Source of the DNA: Ruminiclostridium sp.
Lineage (GTDB): Bacteria > Bacillota > Clostridia > Oscillospirales > Ruminococcaceae
Length of the DNA: 45,466 bases
NCBI GenBank assembly: GCA_017624025.1
Contig: JAGANY010000002.1
Span: forward strand, 1-45,466
Direction: 5' to 3'
Part shown: one piece after another, positions 1 to 7,362 of the stretch
How positions within the stretch are numbered: the stretch's first letter is position 1
How the letters are laid out: each line of letters starts with the position of its first letter
Made by a program: the position numbers and the translations under genes
Notes under the pieces: generated by a model
Databases searched by the model: none
What the model saw: the letters and a program-made list of their open reading frames with translations, nothing else
Told to the model about the DNA's origin: nothing

Positions 1-143
1 AGTGATGAGTGATGGAATCGCCTACGGCGATGGATTTAAATAAAACTCTGCACAAATGCGCTTCATAAAAGGCTTTTTTAAAATTCACGCCCACAGGGCG
101 CTCCTCAACTATTCACTATTCATTATTCACTTTTCACTTTAAA
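1..143. repeat. Dispersed hairpin repeat family I, copy 1 (may begin before the window)
   Basis: AT-rich ends built from GATGAATGA/TTCATTATTCA-like words in inverted orientation enclose two hairpins: ATCGCC-tac-GGCGAT at 17-31 and CGCCC-aca-GGGCG at 88-100, separated by a GGATTTAAA-like word and followed by CTCCT. The same layout recurs at 6964, 8772 and 24674 with different stem sequences. The left end may lie upstream of base 1. No reading frame is supported here. Confidence 0.65.
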
Positions 144-173
144 AATCACATTATAGGGTTTATCGACAAGCTG

Positions 174-195
174 AAAGCACCCGAAAGGGTGCTTT
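174..195. terminator. Hairpin terminator beyond the TraB/GumN gene
   Basis: A 9-bp stem, AAAGCACCC-gaaa-GGGTGCTTT, lies four bases past the stop of the minus-strand gene. The plus strand has the better T run (five T), so it may mainly stop transcription from the left; the minus strand has only three T after the stem. Confidence 0.6.
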
Positions 196-199
196 TTCA

Positions 200-1261
200 T
201 TAGTGTATTCTTTCAACGGTATAGCCGTCTTTTTCGAGAAGGTCAATAACGCTTCCTTCACCGCAGAAATGAGCAAAACCAACCATATAGAACACATTTT
301 CGCCGTTCTTTAAGTATTCCTTAGCACGTTCAGCCATTCCTATATTACGGGTAGTAAGCATAGCCTCGTTATAAACCTCGTAATCAGCAAGGATTTCTTC
401 GGGATAATCTTCCATTCCTTCGCCTTCGAGCTCGAGGTAAGCATCTACATCGCCGCTTGCCCAGATATTATAAAGAGCCATAAAGCTTTCTTCAAATTCG
501 CCTTCCTCAAGCTTCATAAATTCGAGAATATTGAATTCGCTTAATCTGTCAGTTGTTGCAGTAATTGCATTCATCTGGTCTTCGAGAGCTTCGATATTAA
601 GAACCTTTTTGCCGTCCTGTTTAGCGAGACCGATAAAGTAGGTATCAATACCAGTATCCTTCATTCCCTCTATTGTAAGGATTGAAGCGGAGGAGAGAAG
701 GTTTTCCCAGTATGCGGCATTGTAGCTGTCGAAGGTTTCGTTATAATAACCGAGCTCTGTGAGATATGCCTTAGCCTGTTCATAAGCTTCTGCAGAAATA
801 TGGTCGGTAATAAGAGTACCGTCGTTTAAAAGGAAATATGATAAATACTTTATCTGGATTACCATATCTGTCTGAACCTTTGAAATATCGTATTCGACAG
901 CAACGGAGTCACATTCGTTATAGATATCCATAACATAATCGGGTACGAGCTTTTCGCTTTCGGGAACGATATGGATAGTACCCATCATTTTCATACTGTT
1001 TCCGCTTTCGGGGTCTGTTACGAGCCAAACGGCAGGCGACGGTGCATTTTCGCCGTCTGTGGTGCTTTCTGCCTGTGTTGTTTCGCCTGCTTCGGGGGCG
1101 GCGGTTGTTGCTTCTGCTTCGGGGGCGGCAGTTGTTGCTTCTGCTTCAACAGAAGCGGAGGTTGCAGCAGCCTCTGTGGTTGTTGTTTCTGCCTGCTTGT
1201 TGCCGCAGGAGCTGAGCGCTAACACACCAGCAAGGATTAATGCTAAAAATCTTTTTTTCAT
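200..1261 (-). CDS. TraB/GumN family lipoprotein
   Basis: A 353-residue predicted surface lipoprotein. Residues 1-19 form a lipoprotein signal ending in the lipobox LSSC, with Cys19 as the lipidated residue. Residues about 22-72 are a low-complexity Thr/Ala/Glu linker that includes two exact 9-residue repeats. From about residue 78 the protein matches the TraB/GumN (Tiki-like) family: an early MKMMGTIHIVP segment and a late GFAHFCGEGSVIDLL segment correspond to the family's two conserved G-x-x-H motifs. Some members of the wider fold are metalloproteases, but the substrate here is unknown. Its start codon overlaps the permease stop by four bases, so it is the last gene of a three-gene operon with an ABC exporter and is probably translated by coupling. 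Family assignment is firm; function is inference. Confidence 0.85.
   Translation of the reverse strand: MKKRFLALILAGVLALSSCGNKQAETTTTEAAATSASVEAEATTAAPEAEATTAAPEAGETTQAESTTDGENAPSPAVWLVTDPESGNSMKMMGTIHIVPESEKLVPDYVMDIYNECDSVAVEYDISKVQTDMVIQIKYLSYFLLNDGTLITDHISAEAYEQAKAYLTELGYYNETFDSYNAAYWENLLSSASILTIEGMKDTGIDTYFIGLAKQDGKKVLNIEALEDQMNAITATTDRLSEFNILEFMKLEEGEFEESFMALYNIWASGDVDAYLELEGEGMEDYPEEILADYEVYNEAMLTTRNIGMAERAKEYLKNGENVFYMVGFAHFCGEGSVIDLLEKDGYTVERIH
1089..1142. repeat. Two tandem 27-bp units inside the lipoprotein linker
   Basis: Two adjacent 27-bp units (1089-1115 and 1116-1142) differ at a single base and encode the Ala/Glu/Thr/Pro repeat of the linker on the minus strand. Copy number could vary between strains by slippage. 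Confidence 0.75.
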
Positions 1262-2103
1262 AATATTGCCTCATTTCCACTGTTATCTATCTGTCGTGCT
1301 GTAAGCACGAAAAGAGTTGTAAAATAAAGTATAAGAGTTAAAATAACCGTTACGATAAGGCTTACGCCTACGTTTACGGGGTCGATTTCCGCTACGAACG
1401 CTTCCGATGCTATGGACGGAAGAGCAAAAGGATTGAATTTATCGACACGGAAATACGAAAGCATTGTCGGGATGATTGCTGTAGCGGCAAGTACGGAAAT
1501 TACTGCTACACCGGGTCTTTCGGAGCAGATACCGATTGTAAGCTGGAGTACGATTACGAATGCTATATAAAGGCCTACCGAAACGGCAGAAAGAAGTATC
1601 GAAGTAAATTCAAAGGAGCCTTCGAAAAGAATACTTGATACGCCTGCACAGATAAACATTCCTAAGAATCCCGATAAAAATGCGGTTACGGGATAAAGTA
1701 TGAATTTCGGAGTAACATACATTTTCGGGGTTAGTCCCGCACACCTCGGTATAATAATCGAACGCTTCTTCTGTTCGCTTCCCGAAGGAGCCATAAGAAT
1801 AAGAAGGACGATGATAACCGCTGTGCTTGTAAAATCTCCCACGGCCATAGCAGCGGCTGTACTTGCGTCTATCTGGTCGAATATCTCAAAAACAGCCTTA
1901 TCCTCTTCGGAGAAGATTTCGTAGCCTGTTGCTTCGGATTGTTCCTCGATAGTATCAACCATAGTGTTCATAAGAGCACCCATACCCTTAAGCATTACAG
2001 GGTCGGCTACAGAGAATATCATAATCGAAAGAATTACACCGAACATTCTCATAGTTCTTGTAAAGAACATAAATTCTTTCTTAAAAGCACTTGAAAATTT
2101 CAT
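1258..2103 (-). CDS. ABC-2 type transporter permease
   Basis: A 281-residue membrane protein with about six hydrophobic segments: roughly residues 20-40, 90-108, 130-155, 165-185, 195-212 and 245-270. A large extracytoplasmic loop between the first two segments (about 40-88) is acidic. The arrangement fits the permease subunit of an ABC-2 type exporter, which would dimerise and pair with the ATPase encoded just upstream. Its ATG overlaps the ATPase stop codon by one base, and its own stop overlaps the TraB/GumN start by four bases. The transported substrate cannot be read from the sequence. Confidence 0.8.
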   Translation of the reverse strand: MKFSSAFKKEFMFFTRTMRMFGVILSIMIFSVADPVMLKGMGALMNTMVDTIEEQSEATGYEIFSEEDKAVFEIFDQIDASTAAAMAVGDFTSTAVIIVLLILMAPSGSEQKKRSIIIPRCAGLTPKMYVTPKFILYPVTAFLSGFLGMFICAGVSSILFEGSFEFTSILLSAVSVGLYIAFVIVLQLTIGICSERPGVAVISVLAATAIIPTMLSYFRVDKFNPFALPSIASEAFVAEIDPVNVGVSLIVTVILTLILYFTTLFVLTARQIDNSGNEAIL

Positions 2104-3023
2104 CAGAATCTACCCCCTTCCATTCCACCGTCGGAAACAGTCTGAATATAAATCTGTTCAAGAGTGGGGCTTGTGGCCTGTAACTTTGTTGGAGATATTC
2201 CGTTTTCGGCAAGAATACTCATAGCCTTAAGCATACCCTCGTCGGCATTTTCAACATCGAGAACAGCAAGACCCGATTGGGGGAAGAAACGGAAATTCGT
2301 TATGAAATCCGCATTCTGTAAAAGAGTTATTGTTTTTTCGTCGGGGCTTTTAAGTCCGATTTCGATACTGTTGTGGATAAAACGGCTCTTTATGTCGATT
2401 ATATTATCCTCAACAGCCATTTTTCCGTTTTTAAGAATACCGATACGGTTAGCTACTCGCTCAACATCGCTCAGGATATGGGTACATAAAAGAATAGTAG
2501 CACCCGTATTGGTGAGGTTATTTATGATTGCCATAACCTCTGCTCTGCCCTGTGGGTCGAGAGCCGAAGTAGGTTCGTCGAGAATAATAAGGTCGGGATT
2601 GTTGAAGATTGTAGCAGCAATACCCATTCTCTGATTCATACCTCTCGAATAGCCGTTTATTCTTCTACGTCCGCCTTCTACCATTCCCGTAACCTCGAGA
2701 ACCTCGTAAATACGTTTTTTTACGTCTCCCTTATATCCTGCACAGGCAGCGATATATTCGAGATACTCGTAGCCGTTCATATATCCGAAAAGTGCGGGAG
2801 TTTCGGGGAGATAGCCGATTTTAATCTGTTCGCCGTTTTCGCCGAGGATAATTTCGCCCTCGTCCTTCGGTATTATGTCACAGATTATGTTCATTGTTGT
2901 GGATTTTCCACAGCCGTTCTTTCCGAGAAAGCCATAAACATCGCCTTTTCCAATAGACATATCGAGGCCGTCGAGAACTTTAAAGTTCTTATAGCTTTTC
3001 TTAAGGCCTTTTATCTGAACCAT
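2103..3023 (-). CDS. ABC transporter ATP-binding protein (ABC-2 exporter type)
   Basis: A 306-residue ATPase with all the motifs of an active ABC domain: Walker A GKNGCGKST near residue 34, the signature region YSRGMNQR near 124, Walker B LIILDEPTSALD near 145-156, and the H-loop CTHIL near 180. The C-terminal 90 residues form the extension common in ABC-2 drug or antibiotic exporter ATPases. The start follows a good ribosome site (AGAGGAAA) seven bases upstream. It is the first gene of a coupled operon with the permease and the TraB/GumN lipoprotein. The operon has its own promoter at 3117-3145. Confidence 0.9.
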   Translation of the reverse strand: MVQIKGLKKSYKNFKVLDGLDMSIGKGDVYGFLGKNGCGKSTTMNIICDIIPKDEGEIILGENGEQIKIGYLPETPALFGYMNGYEYLEYIAACAGYKGDVKKRIYEVLEVTGMVEGGRRRINGYSRGMNQRMGIAATIFNNPDLIILDEPTSALDPQGRAEVMAIINNLTNTGATILLCTHILSDVERVANRIGILKNGKMAVEDNIIDIKSRFIHNSIEIGLKSPDEKTITLLQNADFITNFRFFPQSGLAVLDVENADEGMLKAMSILAENGISPTKLQATSPTLEQIYIQTVSDGGMEGGRF

Positions 3024-3088
3024 AACATTTCCTCTCTGGGATAGTATATCCCTTTTTCAGTAAAAAATTACGTTGTTATGTAAATAAT

Positions 3089-3103
3089 GTAAACATCATT
3101 TAC
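3089..3103. promoter_or_regulatory. Operator-like palindrome GTAAA-N5-TTTAC, proximal copy
   Basis: An inverted repeat of GTAAA and TTTAC with a 5-base centre lies just downstream of the -10 box of the ABC operon promoter, where a bound repressor would block initiation. A second site of identical design lies at 3164-3178. No regulator gene is adjacent, so the binding protein is unknown. Confidence 0.5.
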
Positions 3104-3116
3104 TGCACTGATTAAC

Positions 3117-3145
3117 ATTATACTACTGCAATTAAAGATTGTCAA
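3117..3145 (-). promoter_or_regulatory. Promoter of the ABC-TraB operon
   Basis: On the minus strand a perfect -35 TTGACA (plus-strand 3140-3145) and a perfect -10 TATAAT (3117-3122) are separated by 17 bases. Transcription should start near 3110 and read into the ATPase gene. Confidence 0.8.
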
Positions 3146-3163
3146 TAGCTTTTCAAAGAAAAG

Positions 3164-3178
3164 GTAAATATTTTTTAC
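3164..3178. promoter_or_regulatory. Operator-like palindrome GTAAA-N5-TTTAC, distal copy
   Basis: This is the second GTAAA-N5-TTTAC inverted repeat, upstream of the -35 box. Its centre is 75 bp from that of the site at 3089-3103, about seven helical turns, so both sites face the same side of the DNA and could be bridged by a looping regulator. Confidence 0.45.
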
Positions 3179-3289
3179 ATTATGCTGTATTAATGCAGTA
3201 TTACGCTAAAGAATTTTAGTTAAAGTAAAGCGGATTTACAGAAAAAGCATTATAAAAATATAAGGGCAGTCTATGACCGCCCGAAAAAA

Positions 3290-3475
3290 TTATTCTGTAT
3301 ATAAATCTTCATCTGTGAGTGTAATTTCGCCGTTTTCTCTTTCGTAACGAGCAATTTCTCTTTTAACAAGAGTTTCTATCATATTAGCCATTGAACGATT
3401 TTCGTATTGTGATATCTTCTTTAATTTTACATGGTCTATAAGCTCAAGTCTCATAGCAGATTGAATTTTATCCAT
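3290..3475 (-). CDS. Ribbon-helix-helix (CopG/Arc-like) DNA-binding protein
   Basis: A 61-residue protein. Residues about 7-13 (AMRLELI) form a short beta strand, followed by two helices (about 14-24 and 28-45) joined at NRSMANMI, the pattern of the ribbon-helix-helix fold in which a dimer inserts a two-stranded sheet into the major groove. The tail is acidic. A ribosome site AAGAGG precedes the ATG. No toxin-like partner is adjacent on the same strand, so a toxin-antitoxin role is not supported. A 22-bp near-perfect palindrome at 3500-3521, just upstream of the start, is a plausible self-binding site. The fold is fairly sure; the regulon is unknown. Confidence 0.7.
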   Translation of the reverse strand: MDKIQSAMRLELIDHVKLKKISQYENRSMANMIETLVKREIARYERENGEITLTDEDLYTE

Positions 3476-3499
3476 AATAGCAACCTCTTTCTATTTAAT

Positions 3500-3521
3500 G
3501 TCTATATGATATCACATAGAC
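3500..3521. promoter_or_regulatory. 22-bp near-perfect palindrome upstream of the RHH gene
   Basis: Outer arms GTCTAT and ATAGAC flank a TGATATCA core, with only one pair mismatched. It lies 24 bp upstream of the RHH start codon and 21 bp upstream of the -35 box of the divergent gene, so a bound dimer pair could control both genes. Ribbon-helix-helix proteins usually bind such sites. Confidence 0.55.
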
Positions 3522-3542
3522 AGCGAAATAATAAGAATTACA

Positions 3543-3571
3543 TTGACATTATTATGATATTATGTTACAAT
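3543..3571 (+). promoter_or_regulatory. Promoter of the DUF6809-like gene
   Basis: TTGACA at 3543-3548 and TACAAT at 3566-3571, with 17 bases between them and a TG one base upstream of the -10 (extended -10). Confidence 0.75.
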
Positions 3572-3600
3572 CATACTGATATTAAAAAGAGGTGAATTTT

Positions 3601-3870
3601 ATGTACGAACTCGATGATTTATTTGCCAACGAGATATACTCGGAAAAGCTCTTAAGGAAGAACGGAAATTATAACGCCGCAATCTCTTCCTTTGAAAGTA
3701 TAATTGCACATTTTAAAGATATAATTCCCGAAAGCGAACAGGATGTTTTATCAGACCTTCTCTTTTGTATTCACGAAATCGGTTATCAGAGCGGAAAAAC
3801 GATGTTTTCCGTAGGCTTTACTATGGGGAAGCATTATGGAGAAAGTTTTAATAATGAGGCTGAAGAATAA
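3601..3870 (+). CDS. Small helical protein resembling DUF6809
   Basis: An 89-residue acidic, mostly helical protein with no signal peptide or membrane segment. The ATG at 3601 is preferred over an in-frame GTG at 3592 because that GTG lies inside the ribosome site GAGGTG. The ending, a short Phe/Gly-rich helix (SVGFTMGKHYGESF), recalls the C-terminus of DUF6809 proteins, small proteins of unknown function found in multiple copies in Ruminococcus-type genomes. This match is from memory of the pattern and only moderately certain. It is divergent from the RHH gene with its own promoter, and both may share the palindrome at 3500-3521. Confidence 0.6.
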   Translation: MYELDDLFANEIYSEKLLRKNGNYNAAISSFESIIAHFKDIIPESEQDVLSDLLFCIHEIGYQSGKTMFSVGFTMGKHYGESFNNEAEE

Positions 3871-3901
3871 AAAAGCACCCTTATGGGAGGAGCTGTTGCA
3901 G

Positions 3902-4104
3902 AAGTATTTATGGGTATTACCGAGGGAAACCCTTTTGAAAAAGGGCTTTCCCTCGAGCTCCTTTCCGAAAACTTTCAGTTTAAATTTGAGACCCACAGGG
4001 TAATACCCTGTGGGTCTCAAATTTATATTAAAAGTCTTTGGAAGAGGGTTCGGGAGAAAGCCTTTCTTCAGAAAGGTTTCTCCCGTTACTACCTATAAAT
4101 ACTT
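3902..4104. repeat. Dispersed palindromic element family II, copy A
   Basis: A 203-bp MITE-like element. Its ends are inverted repeats (AAGTATTTATGGGTATTA at the left, 16 of 19 bases matched at the right). Inside are a left hairpin (3921-3955), a perfect central palindrome of 20-bp arms with a 3-base loop (3982-4024), and a right hairpin (4051-4085). A second copy lies inverted at 12644-12845 with nearly identical outer parts and an unrelated central palindrome. It fills the space between two convergent genes and ends within two bases of the recR stop. A short frame across it is not a credible gene. Confidence 0.8.
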
Positions 4105-4105
4105 T

Positions 4106-4705
4106 TTATAATTCATTTCTGTTTTCGAGTGCTCTCTGGAGAGTAACGTCATCGGCGTATTCAAGAGCCGAACCTGCAGGCAGACCGTAAGCAAGTCTCG
4201 TAACCTTTATTCCCATAGGCTTTATCATTCTGCTTATGTAGGTTGCGGTTGCTTCACCCTCTACCGTAGGGTTTGTCGCCATTATAACCTCGTCAACGTC
4301 TCCCGAAAGTCTCGTCATAAGCTCGGTAATACGTATATCTTGCGGCCCGATATTATCGATAGGCGAAAGTAACCCGTGAAGAACGTGGTAAACGCCTGTG
4401 AAACCGCCTGTTCTTTCGATAGCGGAAACATCCTTCGGTGCTTCAACGACACAGATAACCTTCTGGTTGCGTCTCTCGTCGTCGCAAATAGCACATTCGT
4501 CACGCTCTGTAAAGTTCTGGCAGGTTTTACAGCATTTTACACTTTTTCGAGCCTTTAATATCTCCGAAGCGAATTCCTCTACATCCTCGACAGGCTGGTT
4601 CAGCATAAAATACGCAAGTCTCTGGGCGGTTTTCATACCGATACCCGGAAGCTTTGCGAACTGTTCAGCCGCACATACAAGAGGAAGAGAATTATATTCA
4701 GCCAT
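4106..4705 (-). CDS. recR: Recombination protein RecR
   Basis: A 199-residue protein of the normal RecR length. It has an N-terminal helix-hairpin-helix (PGIGMKTAQRLAYFML, residues 20-35), a four-cysteine zinc site (Cys59/Cys62 and Cys71/Cys74), and a Toprim domain from about residue 80 (VVEAPKDVSAIE, later ATNPTVEGEATA). RecR works with RecF and RecO to load RecA on gapped DNA. It follows ybaB by three bases and closes the dnaX-ybaB-recR operon, the common order in Firmicutes. Assignment is secure. Confidence 0.97.
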   Translation of the reverse strand: MAEYNSLPLVCAAEQFAKLPGIGMKTAQRLAYFMLNQPVEDVEEFASEILKARKSVKCCKTCQNFTERDECAICDDERRNQKVICVVEAPKDVSAIERTGGFTGVYHVLHGLLSPIDNIGPQDIRITELMTRLSGDVDEVIMATNPTVEGEATATYISRMIKPMGIKVTRLAYGLPAGSALEYADDVTLQRALENRNEL

Positions 4706-4708
4706 ATC

Positions 4709-5059
4709 TTAGAAAAGTCCGGGGAAGCTTACGCCGCCTGTAACCTTTTCCATTTCCTTTGCACTTTCATCGTCAATCTTTGTAAGGATAGCGTTTACGC
4801 CTGCAACGATGATGTCCTGTAATTCATCGATTTCGTCCTTGTCAACGATTTCGGGATTGATTTTAATTTCCTTTAAAACTCTGCCGCCGGTCATAGTAAG
4901 TTCAACCATACCGCCGCCTGCTGTTTCTGTGAAATCAGTCTGTTCGAGGCGTTCCTGAACTGCCTGGATATCTTCCTGCATCTTCTGAGCCTGCTTAACC
5001 ATATTGTTCATGTTGCCCATGCCCTTGTTTGAATATCCCTGAGGTAATCTTGCTTTCAT
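4709..5059 (-). CDS. YbaB/EbfC family nucleoid-associated protein
   Basis: A 116-residue protein. After a short basic start, the segment NMVKQAQKMQEDIQAVQERLEQ (about residues 19-40) forms the first long helix, and GGGMVELTMTGGRVLKEIKINPE (about 47-70) the beta sheet typical of YbaB/EbfC. The family forms dimers that bind DNA without strong sequence preference. The ATG follows an AAGGAG ribosome site. Its place between dnaX and recR is the conserved bacterial arrangement. Confidence 0.93.
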   Translation of the reverse strand: MKARLPQGYSNKGMGNMNNMVKQAQKMQEDIQAVQERLEQTDFTETAGGGMVELTMTGGRVLKEIKINPEIVDKDEIDELQDIIVAGVNAILTKIDDESAKEMEKVTGGVSFPGLF

Positions 5060-5083
5060 TTTTAAATTCTCCTTTTGAATTAT

Positions 5084-6934
5084 TTACTGAACTATTATTT
5101 TAACTCCCTGTGATTCAGCGAATTTAAGGAAGTCATTTACATAACTTTTTTCATCGCCGCCGACTGCTTGTTTAGGCTGGGCGATAATTCCGACCTTTCG
5201 GCCGATTGCTCTTGAAACCGCGTCCTGGATAGCATCGTGGAAATCCTTTACTGCATAGCCCTTCTGAAGCTCGCTTCCGCAAACCATAACCGTATTTTCT
5301 CTTATAAGAGCGTAGGTTTCGGATATAAGCATTTTTGTCGAGGACGGGAGATTGTCGATAATATCTCTCCATTCCCTGAAAGGCTCGAAGCCCTCTTCGG
5401 AAATAACCTCTTCCTTTACTTCGACAGGCTTCCATATTTCCGTATCAGAAGCAATAACAGGCTCTGCTTTTTCGCTTGGCGGTAAGCCTAAGGCTTCGCT
5501 TAAGGTCTCGGGTTCTATCGGAGCAACAGGAAACGCTTCGTCAACACGGAACGGCTCTTCCGGAATTGCCGCAACCGGTTCTTCCATAGGCGGAGGGGGT
5601 AAGGAAAAATCCTTATCTTCCTCAAAAGGAAGTGGTATCGGGTTTTCGGAAGGCTTTTCCTCAGCAAAAGAAGCAGTAAAGAGCTCTTTTACCTGTTCTT
5701 TTGGTTCGGCTTCCTTTTTTTCTTCGGGAACATAATTGTTCACGGGAGGCACAGGAGCTGTATTCGTAACAACAGCAGAAACAGCGTTTGTGACTAAATC
5801 TGCTACTTTACGTTCGAGGGCGTCAATTCTGCCCGAAAGAGCCTTCTCATCAAGGTCGAGAGTCGGCGTACATAAACGTATAAGGCACATTTCACAGGTA
5901 AGCTGTTCGTTTTTTGAATAATTCCTGCCTGAAAGGGTGTCGGAAAGTATCGAAATTGCACGGAGAATGCTCTCCATAGAGTATTTATTGTTCTGTGCGT
6001 TGTACTGGATTTCCTCATCCGATGAGATTCTCAGCATTGAGCGGTCTGCACCTGCTTTTAAAAGCATAAGGATACGGTAGTGGGAAATAAGCTCCTCCAT
6101 AAGTCTTATGGGACTTTTGGAGTGCTGAACGAGTCCGTCAAGTACAGATATAGCCTTGCTGCTGTTTTTTGCAATAACCGCATCGGCTATGTCGAAAAGG
6201 TGCTGTGTGCCCGAAATTCCGGCACAGCTTCTTACAACCTCTTCGGTAACGTGGTCGCTTGCAGCGAAGCACTGGTCGAGAAGCGAAAGAGCGTCTCGCA
6301 TACCGCCGTCAGAAATACGGGAAATAAGGAAAGCGGCTTCTTCGTCAAGTTCCATTCCCTCTTTTTCGGCAATCTGAAGCAGTCTTTTTTTGCTGTCGTT
6401 TATGTCGATTCTTCTGAAATCGAAACGCTGGCAGCGGGAAAGTATAGTAGCGGGAACCTTATGAAGCTCCGTAGTTGCAAAAATAAAGACAACGTGAGGC
6501 GGCGGTTCTTCGATAAGCTTTAAAAGGGCGTTGAATGCCGCTGTTGAAAGCATATGAACCTCGTCGATTATATAAACCTTGTATTTACAGGTAAGAGGAG
6601 TATAAACAGCCTCTTCCTTAAGTGCTCTTACGTTGTCAACGCCTGTGTTTGAAGCGGCGTCTATTTCGGTTATGTCGGGACAGTCATCAGCCACAGCCCT
6701 GCACACGTCACATTCGAGACAAGGGCTTCCGTCCTTTGTATCGAGACAGTTTATAGCCTTTGCAAGAATCTTTGCACAGGTAGTTTTGCCTGTGCCTCTT
6801 GAGCCTGTGAAAAGATAGGCGTGGGAGGTCTGACCGTTTTTAAGCTGGTTTCTGAGGGTGGTGGTAATATGTTCCTGGGAGATTACGTCATCAAATGTAA
6901 GGGGACGATATTTTCGGTATAATGCAAGATACAT
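5084..6934 (-). CDS. dnaX: DNA polymerase III subunit gamma/tau
   Basis: A 616-residue clamp-loader subunit. The AAA+ domain begins at once (YRKYRPLTFDDVISQEH) with Walker A GSRGTGKTT at 44-52, the zinc-binding cysteines at 63, 72, 75 and 78, Walker B/DExx at IIDEVHML, sensor 1 near TTELHKVP, and the arginine finger region LSRCQRFDFRR. Domain III ends near residue 360. A Pro/Glu-rich linker (about 390-510) leads to a tau-type C-terminal domain that contacts the polymerase. It is the first gene of dnaX-ybaB-recR, just downstream of the SRP RNA gene on the same strand. No programmed frameshift site was recognised. Confidence 0.97.
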   Translation of the reverse strand: MYLALYRKYRPLTFDDVISQEHITTTLRNQLKNGQTSHAYLFTGSRGTGKTTCAKILAKAINCLDTKDGSPCLECDVCRAVADDCPDITEIDAASNTGVDNVRALKEEAVYTPLTCKYKVYIIDEVHMLSTAAFNALLKLIEEPPPHVVFIFATTELHKVPATILSRCQRFDFRRIDINDSKKRLLQIAEKEGMELDEEAAFLISRISDGGMRDALSLLDQCFAASDHVTEEVVRSCAGISGTQHLFDIADAVIAKNSSKAISVLDGLVQHSKSPIRLMEELISHYRILMLLKAGADRSMLRISSDEEIQYNAQNNKYSMESILRAISILSDTLSGRNYSKNEQLTCEMCLIRLCTPTLDLDEKALSGRIDALERKVADLVTNAVSAVVTNTAPVPPVNNYVPEEKKEAEPKEQVKELFTASFAEEKPSENPIPLPFEEDKDFSLPPPPMEEPVAAIPEEPFRVDEAFPVAPIEPETLSEALGLPPSEKAEPVIASDTEIWKPVEVKEEVISEEGFEPFREWRDIIDNLPSSTKMLISETYALIRENTVMVCGSELQKGYAVKDFHDAIQDAVSRAIGRKVGIIAQPKQAVGGDEKSYVNDFLKFAESQGVKIIVQ

Positions 6935-6963
6935 ATTGACCCCTCCCTTTTTGATTAAAGACG

Positions 6964-7066
6964 AAAAATGAATGATGAAAGATTAAGGGACGCCTATAGA
7001 CGTATATTTAAAATTTGCCGGGTTTTGCCCGACTCCTTAATTATTCATTATTCATTTGCAGCTTAG
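6964..7066. repeat. Dispersed hairpin repeat family I, copy 2
   Basis: Inverted AT-rich ends (ATGAATGATGAAAGATTAAGG at the left, CCTTAATTATTCATTATTCAT at the right) enclose a weak first hairpin (ACG...CGT around CTATAG) and a second hairpin CGGG-ttttg-CCCG, followed by ACTCCTT. It lies between the SRP RNA 3' end and dnaX. The gene-free stretch 6935-7431 holds only this repeat, the SRP RNA and two promoters. Confidence 0.65.
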
Positions 7067-7086
7067 ACATATTATTTCAATAATAA

Positions 7087-7216
7087 AGCCCTTGATTATG
7101 AACACAGGCTTACTGCGGCACAGACCGAAATTCGCTTAATGCTGCTCGGTTCCCCGCCTGACATGGTTCACGACACGACCTTGCACAGGGTCTGTGTTCA
7201 TATTCAAGAGCTTTAC
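7087..7216 (-). ncRNA. ffs: Signal recognition particle RNA, small bacterial type
   Basis: Read on the minus strand, the core GTCAGGCGGGGAACCGAGCAGC matches the conserved SRP domain IV (Ffh-binding hairpin with its GGAA-type loop and asymmetric internal loop). The ends pair over about 20 bases: GCTCTTGAATATGAACACAG near the 5' end with CTGTGTTCATAATCAAGGGC near the 3' end. The RNA joins Ffh and FtsY in co-translational membrane targeting. A strong promoter ends seven bases upstream, and its location just ahead of dnaX is a common Firmicute arrangement. End positions are estimates from the helix and promoter. Confidence 0.92.
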
Positions 7217-7222
7217 TTTAGT

Positions 7223-7251
7223 ATTATATACGATTTTCTGTAAAAAATCAA
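7223..7251 (-). promoter_or_regulatory. Promoter of the SRP RNA
   Basis: On the minus strand TTGATT (plus 7246-7251) and TATAAT (plus 7223-7228) are 17 bases apart, placing the transcript start near 7216, where the SRP RNA helix begins. Confidence 0.8.
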
Positions 7252-7333
7252 GTCTTTTTTCTCAATTTTCACATTAGTACATCTGAGCACTTGAAATTAC
7301 TTAATTTTTATGTATAGTTTCTTATCTTTTGTC

Positions 7334-7362
7334 TTGATTTATTGTGTAAAGTATGGTATAAT
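7334..7362 (+). promoter_or_regulatory. Promoter of the aspartate kinase gene
   Basis: TTGATT at 7334-7339, a 17-base spacer, and TATAAT at 7357-7362 preceded by TGG (extended -10). The 5' leader is about 60 bases with no recognisable lysine riboswitch. Confidence 0.8.

Noticed and set aside
971..1222. A Cys/Gly-rich frame opposite the TraB/GumN lipoprotein.
   Set aside because: It is the antisense of the Ala/Glu/Thr/Pro repeat linker, which reads as Gly/Cys on the other strand.
3290..3870. RHH and small divergent gene as a toxin-antitoxin pair.
   Set aside because: They are on opposite strands, and the small protein resembles no known toxin; TA pairs are normally co-transcribed.
3883..4098. 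A 71-residue frame downstream of the DUF6809-like gene.
   Set aside because: It runs through the palindromic element; its residues simply translate the hairpins, and there is no ribosome site.
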